Below are positions 42,618 through 54,692 of a stretch of DNA of 64,000 bases, in pieces. The notes beneath the pieces were generated by a model. It was not told where the DNA came from, did no database searches, and worked only from the letters and a program-made list of their open reading frames with translations. The first letter of the stretch is position 1. Each line of letters begins with the position of its first letter. A program made the translations under genes and the position numbers. The stretch is from Streptomyces qinglanensis (GTDB taxonomy: Bacteria; Actinomycetota; Actinomycetes; Streptomycetales; Streptomycetaceae), in contig NZ_FOGO01000001.1 in assembly GCF_900111245.1 (NCBI RefSeq), positions 806,001 to 870,000 of the forward strand. The letters are read 5' to 3'.

Positions 42618-42698
42618 GGAACGGGCGGTACGCGGCGGGAGCCGGAGGCGGGCGGTCCGCGGCGCGGGCCCGAGGCGGGCGGTCCGCGGCGTGTGTCG
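42618..42698. repeat. Three 27-bp tandem repeats upstream of the ABC exporter
   Basis: Units start at 42618, 42645 and 42672. The last two share a perfect 20-mer (GAGGCGGGCGGTCCGCGGCG); the first is degenerate. They lie 120-200 nt upstream of the exporter start, where its promoter region is expected. Confidence 0.75.
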
Positions 42699-42818
42699 AG
42701 GGCCGGTCGTGCGGACATCCGGACCGTCCAAAACCGGAGGCGGACCCGTACCGCACGCTTGTACGCTCGATCACTTGCGCCTTCCGTTCTCCCGACCTGA
42801 CCGACCGAGGAAATCCGT

Positions 42819-44552
42819 GTGCTGATCCGCCTCCTCCGCGCCCGGCTGCGCCTGTACCAGCGGCCGATCGCGCTTCTCGTGCTGCTGCAGCTCGTGCAGA
42901 CGAGCGCCACGCTGTATCTGCCCACTCTGAACGCGGACATCATCGACAACGGTGTCGTTCTCGGCGACACCGGCTACATCCTGCGCCACGGCAGCCTCAT
43001 GCTGGCGGTCTCGGTGGTGCAGGTGGTGTGCAACATCGGTGCCGTCCACCTGGGCGCGCGGACCGCGGCGGCGGTGGGCCGCGACATCCGCGCGGGCGTC
43101 TTCGACCGGGTGCAGGCGTTCTCGGCCCGCGAGGTCGGCCGGTTCGGCGCGCCTTCGCTGATCACACGCACCACCAATGACGTGCAACAGGTGCAGACGG
43201 TGACGCTGATGGCGTTCACCCTGATGGTCACCGCACCGATCATGTGCTTCGGCGGCATCTTCATGGCGCTCGGCCAGGATGTGCCGCTGTCGGCCGTGCT
43301 GCTGGGTGTCGTGCCGGTGCTGGGCGTCACGGTCGGGCTGATCGTGCGCCGGATGCGGCCGCTGTTCCGCTCCATGCAGGAGCGGCTCGACCACGTCAAC
43401 CGGATCCTGCGTGAGCAGATCACCGGCGTCCGCGTCATCCGGGCCTTCGTCCAGGACGCATACGAGCGCCGCCGCTTCCACGCGGCCAACACCGAACTGA
43501 CCGACATGCAGTTGCGCACCGGCCGGTTGATGGCGCTGATGTTCCCCGTGGTGATGACGGTGGTGAACATCTCCAGCGTGGTGGTGGTCTGGTTCGGCGC
43601 GCACCGCATCAGCGGCGGCGACATGGAGATCGGGGCGCTGACCGCGTTCCTCGCGTATCTGATGCAGATCGTGATGTCGGTGATGATGGCCACCTTCATG
43701 TTCATGATGGTGCCCCGCGCAGAGGTGTGCGCCGAGCGGATCCAGGAAGTGCTGGCGACCGACTCCAGCGTCGTGCCTCCCACCGCGCCGGTCACCGCCC
43801 TGCGGCGGCACGGCCATCTGGAGCTGCGCGGCGCCGGATTCGGCTATCCGGGCGCCGAGGCTCCGGTGCTGCAGGGCATCGACCTGGTGGCCCGCCCCGG
43901 CGAGACCACCGCCGTCATCGGCTCCACGGGCAGCGGCAAGTCCACCCTGCTGGGCCTGGTGCCCCGGCTGTTCGACGCGACGGCGGGCGAGGTCCTGGTG
44001 GACGGGGAGGACGTGCGCGCCCTGGACCCGGCGCTGCTGGCGAGCACCGTGGGGCTCGTGCCGCAGCGCCCGTACCTCTTCTCCGGCACGGTCGCCTCCA
44101 ACCTGCGCTACGGGCGGCCCGACGCGAGCGACGAGGAGCTGTGGCACGCCCTGGAGGTCGCGCAGGCCAAGGACTTCGTGGAGCGGATGGAGGGCGGTCT
44201 GGAGGCGGCCGTCGCGCAGGGCGGCAGCAACGTCTCCGGCGGACAGCGGCAGCGGCTGGCCATCGCGCGCGTGCTGGTGCACCGGCCGGAGATCTACCTG
44301 TTCGACGATTCCTTCTCCGCGCTGGACTACGCGACCGACGCGGCGCTGCGGGCGGCGCTCGCGCGCGAGACGGAAGAGGCCACGGTCGTCATCGTCGCGC
44401 AGCGGGTGGCGACCATCCGGGACGCCGACCGGATCGTCGTCCTGGACGAGGGCCGGGCCGTGGGAACGGGGCGGCATCACGAGCTGATGGAGAGCAACGG
44501 GACCTACCGGGAGATCGTGCTCTCCCAGTTGACCGAGAGCGAGGCCGCGTGA
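42819..44552 (+). CDS. ABC exporter half-transporter, degenerate-site subunit
   Basis: 577 residues: six-helix membrane domain (about 1-310) and a C-terminal ATPase. Walker A is GSTGSGKST, signature VSGGQRQRL, and Walker B IYLFDDSFSALD carries Asp where the catalytic Glu should be. This FDD form marks the non-catalytic partner of heterodimeric exporters such as TM287/288. Membrane multidrug or lipid export is inferred. GTG start with AGGAAAT. The catalytic partner follows after 91 nt. Confidence 0.95.
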   Translation: MLIRLLRARLRLYQRPIALLVLLQLVQTSATLYLPTLNADIIDNGVVLGDTGYILRHGSLMLAVSVVQVVCNIGAVHLGARTAAAVGRDIRAGVFDRVQAFSAREVGRFGAPSLITRTTNDVQQVQTVTLMAFTLMVTAPIMCFGGIFMALGQDVPLSAVLLGVVPVLGVTVGLIVRRMRPLFRSMQERLDHVNRILREQITGVRVIRAFVQDAYERRRFHAANTELTDMQLRTGRLMALMFPVVMTVVNISSVVVVWFGAHRISGGDMEIGALTAFLAYLMQIVMSVMMATFMFMMVPRAEVCAERIQEVLATDSSVVPPTAPVTALRRHGHLELRGAGFGYPGAEAPVLQGIDLVARPGETTAVIGSTGSGKSTLLGLVPRLFDATAGEVLVDGEDVRALDPALLASTVGLVPQRPYLFSGTVASNLRYGRPDASDEELWHALEVAQAKDFVERMEGGLEAAVAQGGSNVSGGQRQRLAIARVLVHRPEIYLFDDSFSALDYATDAALRAALARETEEATVVIVAQRVATIRDADRIVVLDEGRAVGTGRHHELMESNGTYREIVLSQLTESEAA

Positions 44553-44643
44553 GCGGGGCACACACCACCGCCCGGCCGCGGGCAGCGGGGACGACCGGCC
44601 CCGTGCACCGTGTGCGCGTGGCGGCGAGCGGGAAGGACACACC

Positions 44644-46566
44644 ATGAGCGGGCCCGGGGGCATGGCCGGAGGGCCGCCTCGACGATCCATGGACTTCGCC
44701 GGGTCCGGCAAGCGCCTGCTGCGGCAGTTCCGGCCGGAGCGGGGCCTGCTGCTGATGATGCTCGGGGTGCTCGTCGTCAGCGTCACGCTGAGCGTCATCG
44801 GTCCCAAGCTCCTCGGGCATGCGACGGACCTGGTCTTCGGCGGCTTCGTCGGCCGGAAGCTGCCCGCCGGGCTCACCAAGGAGCAGGCGCTGGAGAATCT
44901 GCGGCAGCACGGCGACGGCGGGGTGGCCGACATGCTCTCCGGGATGGACTTCACCCCGGGCCAGGGCATCGACTTCGGCGCCGTGGGCACGGTGCTGCTG
45001 GGTGTCGCCGCCGTGTACGCCGCGGCCGGACTGCTGATGCTGTGGTCGGGACGCATATCCGTCCGGGTCATCACCCGTACCGTCTTCCGGCTGCGGGAAC
45101 AGGTGGAGGAGAAGCTGGGCAGACTGCCGCTGTCCTACCTGGACGGCCAGTCGCGCGGCGAGGTGCTCTCCCGGGTCACCAACGACATCGACAACCTCGG
45201 CCAGACGCTGCAGCAGACCATGGGCCAGCTCATCAACTCGCTGCTGACGATCGTCGGCGTGCTGGTGGTGATGTTCTGGATCTCGCCGCTGCTGGCGCTG
45301 GTCGCTCTGCTGACGGTGCCGCTGTCGGCGCTGGTCGCCACGCGGGTGGGGAAGCGGGCGCAGCCGCAGTTCGTCGCCCAGTGGAAGTCGACCGGTGCGC
45401 TGAACGCGCACGTCGAGGAAATGTACACCGGGCACGCGCTGGTGAAGGTCTTCGGGCGGCAGCGCGAGTCGGCCGAGGTCTTCGCCGAGCAGAACGAGGA
45501 ACTGTACCGGTCCGGCTTCAAGGCCCAGTTCATCAGCGGGATCATGCAACCCGCGATGATGTTCGTCGGCAACCTCAACTACGTGCTGGTGGCTGTCGTC
45601 GGCGGACTGCGGGTGGCCTCGGGCGCCCTGTCCATCGGGGACGTGCAGGCGTTCGTGCAGTACTCGCGGCAGTTCAGCCAGCCGCTCACCCAGGTCGCCT
45701 CGATGGCCAACCTGGTGCAGTCCGGAGTGGCGTCGGCCGAGCGGGTCTTCGAGATCCTCGACGCCGAGGAGCAGTCACCCGACCCCGACGAAAAGCACGC
45801 CGTGCGGCCCGCCGCAGCGCGGGGACGGGTGGAGATGCAGCACGTCTCCTTCCGCTACGCGGAGGACACCCCGCTGATCGAGGACCTGTCGCTCTCGGTC
45901 GATCCCGGCCGGACGGTGGCGATCGTCGGGCCCACCGGTGCCGGGAAGACCACCCTGGTCAATCTGCTGCTGCGGTTCTACGAGGTGCGGGGCGGCCGGA
46001 TCCTGCTGGACGGCACGGACATCGCCGCCATGTCCCGCGAGGACCTGCGCGCGGGTATCGGCATGGTGCTGCAGGACACCTGGCTGTTCGGCGGCACCAT
46101 CGCGGACAACATCGCCTACGGGGCGCAGGGAGCCACCCGCGCACAGGTGGAGGAGGCCGCGCGGGCCGCGCACGCCGACCGGTTCATCCGCACCCTGCCG
46201 GACGGCTACGACACGGTCCTGGACGCCGAGGGCGACAGCGTCAGCGCGGGCGAGAAGCAGTTGATCACCATCGCCCGCGCCTTCCTCTCCGACCCGGTGA
46301 TCCTGGTCCTGGACGAGGCCACCAGTTCCGTGGACACCCGCACCGAAGTACTGATCCAGCAGGCGATGGAGCGGCTGGCCGCGGAGCGGACCAGCTTCGT
46401 GATCGCCCACCGGCTCTCCACCATCAGGGACGCGGACGTGATCCTGGTGATGGAGAACGGCGCCATCGTCGAACAGGGCAGTCACGAGGAGCTGCTGTCC
46501 ATGGGGGGTGCCTACGCGCGGCTGTACCGGTCGCAGTTCGCCGAGGCCGTGGCGGAGGTGGACTGA
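44644..46566 (+). CDS. ABC exporter half-transporter, catalytic subunit
   Basis: 640 residues: extended N-terminus, six-helix membrane domain (about 30-360, with an inserted loop at residues 75-115), and an ATPase. Walker A GPTGAGKTT and Walker B ILVLDEATSSVD are intact with the catalytic Glu, but the signature is VSAGEKQLI instead of SGGQ. In a head-to-tail dimer this weak signature faces the Asp-type Walker B of the partner, so both defects fall in one ATP site. ATG at 44644; AAGGAC upstream. Confidence 0.95.
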   Translation: MSGPGGMAGGPPRRSMDFAGSGKRLLRQFRPERGLLLMMLGVLVVSVTLSVIGPKLLGHATDLVFGGFVGRKLPAGLTKEQALENLRQHGDGGVADMLSGMDFTPGQGIDFGAVGTVLLGVAAVYAAAGLLMLWSGRISVRVITRTVFRLREQVEEKLGRLPLSYLDGQSRGEVLSRVTNDIDNLGQTLQQTMGQLINSLLTIVGVLVVMFWISPLLALVALLTVPLSALVATRVGKRAQPQFVAQWKSTGALNAHVEEMYTGHALVKVFGRQRESAEVFAEQNEELYRSGFKAQFISGIMQPAMMFVGNLNYVLVAVVGGLRVASGALSIGDVQAFVQYSRQFSQPLTQVASMANLVQSGVASAERVFEILDAEEQSPDPDEKHAVRPAAARGRVEMQHVSFRYAEDTPLIEDLSLSVDPGRTVAIVGPTGAGKTTLVNLLLRFYEVRGGRILLDGTDIAAMSREDLRAGIGMVLQDTWLFGGTIADNIAYGAQGATRAQVEEAARAAHADRFIRTLPDGYDTVLDAEGDSVSAGEKQLITIARAFLSDPVILVLDEATSSVDTRTEVLIQQAMERLAAERTSFVIAHRLSTIRDADVILVMENGAIVEQGSHEELLSMGGAYARLYRSQFAEAVAEVD

Positions 46567-46610
46567 CCGCCCCTGGACCGACCACCTCCGCCGGCGTGCG
46601 TGGCCGCTCC

Positions 46611-46655
46611 CCGCCGCGCGCCGGCCCCGGTCCGCGGGGCGGTGCCGCGCGGCGG
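46611..46655. terminator. Hairpin between ABC exporter and protease genes
   Basis: CCGCCGCGCG (46611-46620) pairs with CGCGCGGCGG (46646-46655). The enclosed CCCCG...CGGGG can fold further. Convergent gap. Confidence 0.55.
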
Positions 46656-46664
46656 CGGAACCGG

Positions 46665-47606
<942 letters not shown>

Positions 47607-47689
47607 TCACCGGGGGCGAGTCGGCGAGACACTGCCCGCGATTATGAGGAGGGCGCGAACAGGCTGACAAGAGCGCGTCAAACGAGCGG

Positions 47690-49066
<1,377 letters not shown>

Positions 49067-49472
49067 CGCTCACCAGTGTGGGGTACGACACATGCCCGCC
49101 ACGAGGGTCGTGCGGGCAGTTTTTCCGCCAAACGTCACCCTCAGCGCACGATCCACTACGCACCACCGGGGCTGCGGATGCGGCTGTTCTCCTTGTGGCA
49201 CCGGCATCGACAGCTTCGCGCAGCCCGGGGGCGCCTCCCGCCGGTCGCCCCGAGGCGCTCACCGGGCCCGCGGGCGCCTACCGGGCGCCGCCGCAGCGCG
49301 GCGAGCCCGAAAACGTGCGCCCGGCGCACCGCCCGCACGCCCGCCGCGGGCAGCCGTTGCCGGGCACCGGAGGCAGCCGCAGCCGGGCCGCACGGCCCCC
49401 GCGGCCCGGCGCGAGCCCCACAGTGCCGGGCAACCGGCCGGACGGCCCGCTGCCGGACGGCCCCGCTTCCCG
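49067..49472. promoter_or_regulatory. Region between dnaG and hrdA, no gene seen
   Basis: 406 nt that must contain the hrdA promoter (minus strand). The part near 49115-49165 is the least GC-rich. The rest is GC-rich with short dyads. No tRNA or convincing small gene was found. Confidence 0.4.
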
Positions 49473-51389
49473 TCAGAGCGCCGCGGCGCCCCGCTCGCGC
49501 AGCGCGATGCCGTACTGCTGGAGCGTCCAGATCTGCCGGCGCACGCCGGCCGACTGCTCGTACTCCTGGCGCGCCTCCAGACGCCGCGCCGCGCCCTCCA
49601 GTTCGGTGATGCGGGCGTTGACGGCGGCGCGGCGCACCGCGACCAACTGCTCGCCCGCGTACGCCTCGTCGACCTCCCGGTTGCGGGCGCTGCGCAGCGG
49701 CTCGACGGCCAGCTCGGTGACCAGGGAGCGCACCGTGTCGTCCGGCGCCGCGTCCCGGACCCGTCCCAGGTAGCCGCTGTCCCCGACCCCGGCCTCGGCG
49801 CCGCCCCCGGCCTCCACCGCCTGCCGCACCACGGCGTAGGGCGGCGCGGTGAACTCGTCGGTCCCGTAGGCGTCGAAGGCGGGCGAGACAAGTTCCGGCC
49901 GCTGGAGCGCCAGCTTGAGCAGCTCGCGCTCGACGCGGTGGGCGGGGCTGCGGAGGTTCAGATCCGGGCCGCGGGGCACGAAGGGCGCCTGCACCGCCGG
50001 GCTCTCCTGCGCGCGTGCGGCGCGCCCCGCGGTGCGCGGCGGCGCCTGGCCGCGCTCGCGCGCCCACCGGGAGAGCTGGGCGACGCGGCGGACGACGAAC
50101 TCCTCGTCCACGATGCCCAGCAGCCCGGCCAGCCGTACCGCGTAGCCGCGCCGGATGGAGGGGTCCTTGATCTGGGTGACGACCGGTGCGCCCTCCTCCA
50201 GCGCGGCGGACCGCCCCTCGGCGGTGTCGATGTTGTGCCGGTCCACGATGGAGCGGATGGCGAAGTCGAAGAGCGGGGCACGGTCCTCGATCACCTTGGC
50301 CACGGCCTCGTCGCCGTGCGCGAGCCGCAGATCGCACGGGTCCATACCGCCGGGCGTCAGCGCGATCCAGGTGCGGGCCGCGAACTTCTGGTCGTCCTCG
50401 AAGGCGCGGAGCGCGGCCTTCTGCCCGGCTGCGTCGCCGTCGAAGGTGAAGACGACCTCCGACTGGGCGTTGTCCATCAGCACCCGGCGCAGGATCTTCA
50501 CGTGCTCACCGCCGAAGGCGGTGCCGCAGGTGGCGATGGCCGTGGTCACTCCCGCCAGGTGGCAGGCCATGACGTCCGTGTAGCCCTCCACGACGACGGC
50601 GCGGTTGGCCTTGGCGATCTCCCGCTTGGCCAGGTCGATGCCGTAGAGCACCTGCGACTTGCGATAGAGGGGCGTCTCGGGCGTGTTGAGGTACTTCGGC
50701 CCCTGGTCGTCCTCGCGCAGCTTGCGGGCGCCGAAGCCGACGACGTCGCCGGTGATGTCGCGGATCGGCCACATCAGGCGGCCGCGGAAGCGGTCGATGG
50801 GGCGTCCGTTGCGCGCCTCCTGGGCGAGGCCGGAGAGCGTGAGCTCCTTGTCGGTGAAGCCCTGCCCGCGCAGATAGCGCACCAGGTGGTCCCAGCCCGC
50901 CGGTGAGTAGCCGATGCCGAAGTGCCGGGCGGCCTCCTGGTCGAATCCCCGGTCGGCGAGGAAGCGGCGGCCGACCTCCGCCTCGGGGCCGTCGAGCTGC
51001 TCGGCGTAGAAGCGGGCCGCGATCCGGTGCGCCTCCACCAGCCGGGTGCGCTCACCCTGCTGCGAGGCGCGGCCGTAGCCGCCCTCCTCGTAGCGCAGGG
51101 TGATCCCGGCGCGGGCGGCGAGCCGCTCGACGGACTCGGAGAAGGACAGGTGGTCGACCTTCATCACGAAGTCGAGGGTGTCCCCGCCCTCCTGGCAGCC
51201 GAAGCAGTGGTAGAACCCCTTGCTCGGGCTGACGTGGAACGAAGGGGACTTCTCGTCATGGAACGGGCACAGCCCCTTGAGGTTGCCGCCGCCCGCGTTG
51301 CGGAGCTGGAGGTACTCGGACACCACGGAGTCGATCGGGACCGCGTCCCGGACCGCCTTCACGTCCTCGTCGTTGATCCTTCCAGCCAC
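49473..51389 (-). CDS. dnaG: DNA primase
   Basis: 638-residue replication primase. CHC2 zinc finger: Cys41, His44, Cys62, Cys65. The DnaG core (about 125-255) precedes the TOPRIM domain with VVVEGYTDVMA and VFTFDGDAAG. The C-terminal helicase-binding region follows an Ala/Arg linker. GTG at 51389 stands 6 nt after TAGAAT, a leaderless start with a very good -10 box. dnaG next to dgt and a sigma-70 gene is a conserved actinobacterial arrangement. Confidence 0.97.
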   Translation of the reverse strand: MAGRINDEDVKAVRDAVPIDSVVSEYLQLRNAGGGNLKGLCPFHDEKSPSFHVSPSKGFYHCFGCQEGGDTLDFVMKVDHLSFSESVERLAARAGITLRYEEGGYGRASQQGERTRLVEAHRIAARFYAEQLDGPEAEVGRRFLADRGFDQEAARHFGIGYSPAGWDHLVRYLRGQGFTDKELTLSGLAQEARNGRPIDRFRGRLMWPIRDITGDVVGFGARKLREDDQGPKYLNTPETPLYRKSQVLYGIDLAKREIAKANRAVVVEGYTDVMACHLAGVTTAIATCGTAFGGEHVKILRRVLMDNAQSEVVFTFDGDAAGQKAALRAFEDDQKFAARTWIALTPGGMDPCDLRLAHGDEAVAKVIEDRAPLFDFAIRSIVDRHNIDTAEGRSAALEEGAPVVTQIKDPSIRRGYAVRLAGLLGIVDEEFVVRRVAQLSRWARERGQAPPRTAGRAARAQESPAVQAPFVPRGPDLNLRSPAHRVERELLKLALQRPELVSPAFDAYGTDEFTAPPYAVVRQAVEAGGGAEAGVGDSGYLGRVRDAAPDDTVRSLVTELAVEPLRSARNREVDEAYAGEQLVAVRRAAVNARITELEGAARRLEARQEYEQSAGVRRQIWTLQQYGIALRERGAAAL

Positions 51390-51445
51390 GTGGGAATTCT
51401 ACGGCCGCCCGGTGACACTCCCCGACCCCGGTGCCGCGGCGCGGC

Positions 51446-53188
51446 TCAGGGCCGCGGGATGTTGCGCAGATTCGACCGCGCCATCTGGACCATCCGCCCC
51501 ACTCCCCCGTCCAGCACGGTCCGGCCCGCGGAGAGCGCGAAGCCGCTCACCTGCTCCCGGGTGATCTTCGGCGGCAGGGAGAGCGCGTGCGGATCGGTCA
51601 CGATGTCGAGCAGCGCGGGCCCGTCGTGCGCGAGCACGTCCCGCAGGGCGCCGCGCAGCTGCTTGGGCTTCTCGACCCGTACGGCGTGCGCGCCCGCGGC
51701 CTCGGCGAGGGCCGCGAAGTCCGGGTTGCGGTTGTGGGTGCCGTAGGCGGGCATCCCGTCGACCATCATCTCCAGCTCGACCATGCCCAGCGAGGAGTTG
51801 TTGAACAGCACGACCTTGACCGGCAGGTCGTACTGGACCAGCGTGAGGAAGTCCCCCATCAGCATGGTGAAGCCGCCGTCCCCGGACAGCGAGACCACCT
51901 GCCGGCTCCGGTCGAGGAACTGCGCGCCGATGGCCTGGGGCAGCGCGTTGGCCATCGAGCCGTGGCTGAAGGAACCGATCACCCGGCGCCGCCCGTTCGG
52001 CGTGAGGTAGCGCGCCGCCCACACGTTGCACATCCCGGTGTCCACGGTGAAGACGGCGTCGTCGGCCGCCTCCTCGTCCAGCACCGAGGCCGCGTACTCG
52101 GGGTGGACGGGGGTGTGCTTCTCGACCTTGCGGGTGTACGCCTTGACGACGCCCTCCAGCGTCTCGGCGTGCTTGCGCAGCATCCGGTCCAGGAACCTGC
52201 GGTCGGTCCTGGCCCGCACCCGGGGTGTGAGGCAGCGGAGCGTCTCTCGCACGTCGCCCCACACCGCGAGGTCGAGGGCGGTGCGCCGGCCCAGGTGCTC
52301 GGGGCGCACGTCGACCTGGACGATCCGGCAGTCCTTGGGCAGGAACGCGTTGTAGGGGAAGTCGGTCCCCAGCAGGATCAGCAGATCGCACTCGTGGGTG
52401 GCCTCGTAGGCGGCACCGTAGCCGAGCAGTCCGCTCATGCCCACGTCATAGGGGTTGTCGTACTGGATCCACTCCTTGCCGCGCAGCGCGTGCCCCACCG
52501 GGGTCTTGAGCCGCTCGGCGAACTCCATGACCTCACCGTGCGCGCCCGCGGTACCGGCGCCGCAGAACAGCGTGATCTTCTCCGCGTCGTCGATCAGGTG
52601 CACCAGCGCGTCGATCTCCGCGTCCCCGGGGCGCACGGTGGGGCGCGAGGTGACCAGCGCATGCTCCTCCGGGCTGTCGGGCGCCTCCTCGGACGCCAGA
52701 TCGCCGGGGAGTGCGACGACGCTGACCCCCTGCTGTCCGACGGCGTGCTGGATGGCCGTCTGCAGCACCCGCGGCATCTGCTGCTCGCTGGAGATCAGCT
52801 CGCTGTAGTGGCTGCACTCGGCGAAGAGCCGGTCGGGGTGGGTCTCCTGGAAGAAACTGGTGCCGATCTCGCTGCTGGGGATGTGCGAGGCCAGCGCGAG
52901 GACGGGCGCCATCGAGCGGTGCGCGTCGTAGAGCCCGTTGATCAGGTGCAGATTGCCGGGGCCGCAGGAGCCGGCGCACGCGGCGAGCTTCCCGGTGAGC
53001 TGCGCCTCGGCACCGGCCGCGAAGGCGGCGGTCTCCTCGTGGCGGACCTGGATCCAGTCGATGGCGGGGGTCCGCCGAATGGCGTCGACCACCGGATTGA
53101 GGCTGTCCCCCACCACGCCGTAGAGGCGCTCCACCCCGCAGCGCACCAGCGTGTCGACGAACTGCTCGGCCACCGTCTGCTTCGCCAT
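51446..53188 (-). CDS. ThDP-dependent pyruvate oxidase/dehydrogenase (PoxB-like)
   Basis: 580-residue three-domain ThDP enzyme. N-terminal LYGVVGDSLNPVVDA with RHEETAAFAAGAEA (catalytic Glu), central FAD/nucleotide domain starting ALVHLIDDAEKITLFCGAG, and C-terminal GDGGFTMLMGDFLTLVQ...NN Mg-ThDP motif. This is the pyruvate dehydrogenase (cytochrome/quinone) and oxidase group; acetolactate synthase is less likely from the N-terminal blocks. Converts pyruvate to acetate and CO2. ATG at 53188 with AAGGACGAG. Confidence 0.92.
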   Translation of the reverse strand: MAKQTVAEQFVDTLVRCGVERLYGVVGDSLNPVVDAIRRTPAIDWIQVRHEETAAFAAGAEAQLTGKLAACAGSCGPGNLHLINGLYDAHRSMAPVLALASHIPSSEIGTSFFQETHPDRLFAECSHYSELISSEQQMPRVLQTAIQHAVGQQGVSVVALPGDLASEEAPDSPEEHALVTSRPTVRPGDAEIDALVHLIDDAEKITLFCGAGTAGAHGEVMEFAERLKTPVGHALRGKEWIQYDNPYDVGMSGLLGYGAAYEATHECDLLILLGTDFPYNAFLPKDCRIVQVDVRPEHLGRRTALDLAVWGDVRETLRCLTPRVRARTDRRFLDRMLRKHAETLEGVVKAYTRKVEKHTPVHPEYAASVLDEEAADDAVFTVDTGMCNVWAARYLTPNGRRRVIGSFSHGSMANALPQAIGAQFLDRSRQVVSLSGDGGFTMLMGDFLTLVQYDLPVKVVLFNNSSLGMVELEMMVDGMPAYGTHNRNPDFAALAEAAGAHAVRVEKPKQLRGALRDVLAHDGPALLDIVTDPHALSLPPKITREQVSGFALSAGRTVLDGGVGRMVQMARSNLRNIPRP

Positions 53189-53350
53189 CGTTCACTCGTC
53201 CTTCGCTCGCCGCGCCACGGGAGGGCGGCGGTACGGGGTGTCGCTCTTCCGGTGAACGTATTCCCCGTCCGCCGCTCAAGCATCACGTGAATCTCCCGTA
53301 CGGGCGCGGCGCGGGCCCGGACAGCGGCACCCCACCGCGGCGGACCGGCA

Positions 53351-53388
53351 TACCGGTGGACCGCCCCGCGCGGGGCGGTCCACCGGTA
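53351..53388 (-). terminator. 38-bp perfect palindrome after the FAD oxidoreductase
   Basis: TACCGGTGGACCGCCCCGC (53351-53369) is exactly mirrored by 53370-53388 with no spacer, 33 nt past the stop of the gene at 53421. Confidence 0.85.
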
Positions 53389-53420
53389 CGGACCCGGCGG
53401 GACCGGGCTCACGGTGGGGC

Positions 53421-54692
53421 TCAGGCCGGACCGGCGGCGCCCAGCGACTCCAGCGGCACGCCCGGGTCGGCCAGCGCGTCCGGATCCACCGCGGCGCCGG
53501 ACCTGATCAGGTCCTGCACGGCCCCGGTCACGTCCCAGACGTTGGCGTTCAGCCCGGCCAGCACCCGGTTGTCCCGCAGCCAGAACGCGATGAACTCGCG
53601 CTTGGCCACATCCCCCCGGCACACCACCTGGTCATAGGACCCGGGCGGGGCGTGCCCGGAGTACTCCATGCCCAGGTCGTACTGGTCGGAGAAGAAGTAC
53701 GGCACCCGGTCGTAGGACACCTGCGCGCCGAGCATGGCCCGGGCCGCCGCCGGACCGCCGTTGAGGGCGTTGGCCCAGTGCTCCACCCGCAGCCGGTCGC
53801 CCAGCAGCGGGTGCGCGACGGCGGCGGCGTCGCCGGTGGCGTGGATGTCCGGGTCGCTGGTCCGCAGCGAGGCGTCCACGGCGATCCCGCCGCCCGGGCC
53901 GGGCGCCAGCTCCAGACCCGCGCTCTCGGCCAGCGCGGTGCGCGGCGCGGCGCCGATGGCGGCCAGCACGTCGTGCGCGGGGTGCTCGTCGCCGTCGTCG
54001 GTGCGCACGCTCTGCACCATGCCGTCGGTACCGGTGATCTCGGTCAGCCGGGCGCCGAAGTGGAAGCGGACGCCGTGCTCGCGGTGCAGGTCCGCGAAGA
54101 GCGCGCCCAACTCCGGGCCGAGGACGCCGTGCAGCGGCGTGGGCTCCGGCTCGACGACGGTGACCTCCGCGCCGTAGGCCCGCGCCGCCGCGGCCACCTC
54201 CAGGCCGATCCAGCCCGCCCCGGCGATGACCAGGTGGCCGTTCTCCTGGCCCAGCACGCTCAGCACCCCGCGCAGCCGCTCGGCGTGCGCCAGCCGCCGC
54301 AGGTGGTGCACTCCGGCCAGGTCGGTCCCGGGGATGTCCAGCCGGCGCGGCTCGGCACCGGTGGCCAGCAGCAGCTTGTCGTAATGGATGCGCGTGCCGT
54401 CGCCCAGCCGGACCGACCTGCCCGCCCGGTCCAGCTGCACCGCGGGCTGTCCCAGGTGGAGTTCGATGTCGGCGCCCGCGTACCAGGCCGGCTCGTGCAC
54501 GAAGACGCTGTCCCGTTCGTCCGAACCGGCGAGGTAGCCCTTGGAGAGCGGAGGGCGCTCGTAGGGATGGTCGCGCTCGTCGCCGATCAGGATGACGCGG
54601 CCGGTGAACCCTTCCGCGCGCAGGGTCTCGGCGGCTTTCGCCCCCGCCAGCCCTCCGCCGACGATGACGAACGTACGGTGTGCGTCGACCAC
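53421..54692 (-). CDS. FAD/NAD(P)-dependent ferredoxin-reductase-like oxidoreductase
   Basis: 423-residue flavoprotein. FAD motif FVIVGGGLAGAKAAETL (about residues 8-24), NAD motif VIAGAGWIGLEVAAAA near 150, and the second FAD block DIHATGDAAAV near 280. The C-terminal domain (EHWANALNGGPAAARAM, YFFSDQYDLGMEYSG) matches ferredoxin reductases of oxygenase systems. No oxygenase or ferredoxin gene is adjacent. GTG at 54692 with GAGGAGGAGG fixes the start. Confidence 0.93.
   Translation of the reverse strand: MVDAHRTFVIVGGGLAGAKAAETLRAEGFTGRVILIGDERDHPYERPPLSKGYLAGSDERDSVFVHEPAWYAGADIELHLGQPAVQLDRAGRSVRLGDGTRIHYDKLLLATGAEPRRLDIPGTDLAGVHHLRRLAHAERLRGVLSVLGQENGHLVIAGAGWIGLEVAAAARAYGAEVTVVEPEPTPLHGVLGPELGALFADLHREHGVRFHFGARLTEITGTDGMVQSVRTDDGDEHPAHDVLAAIGAAPRTALAESAGLELAPGPGGGIAVDASLRTSDPDIHATGDAAAVAHPLLGDRLRVEHWANALNGGPAAARAMLGAQVSYDRVPYFFSDQYDLGMEYSGHAPPGSYDQVVCRGDVAKREFIAFWLRDNRVLAGLNANVWDVTGAVQDLIRSGAAVDPDALADPGVPLESLGAAGPA

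Noticed and set aside
42771..45074. Very long open frame antisense to the ABC exporter subunits
   Set aside because: His/Asp/Arg-rich shadow; no domain or start site, while the + strand has complete Walker motifs.
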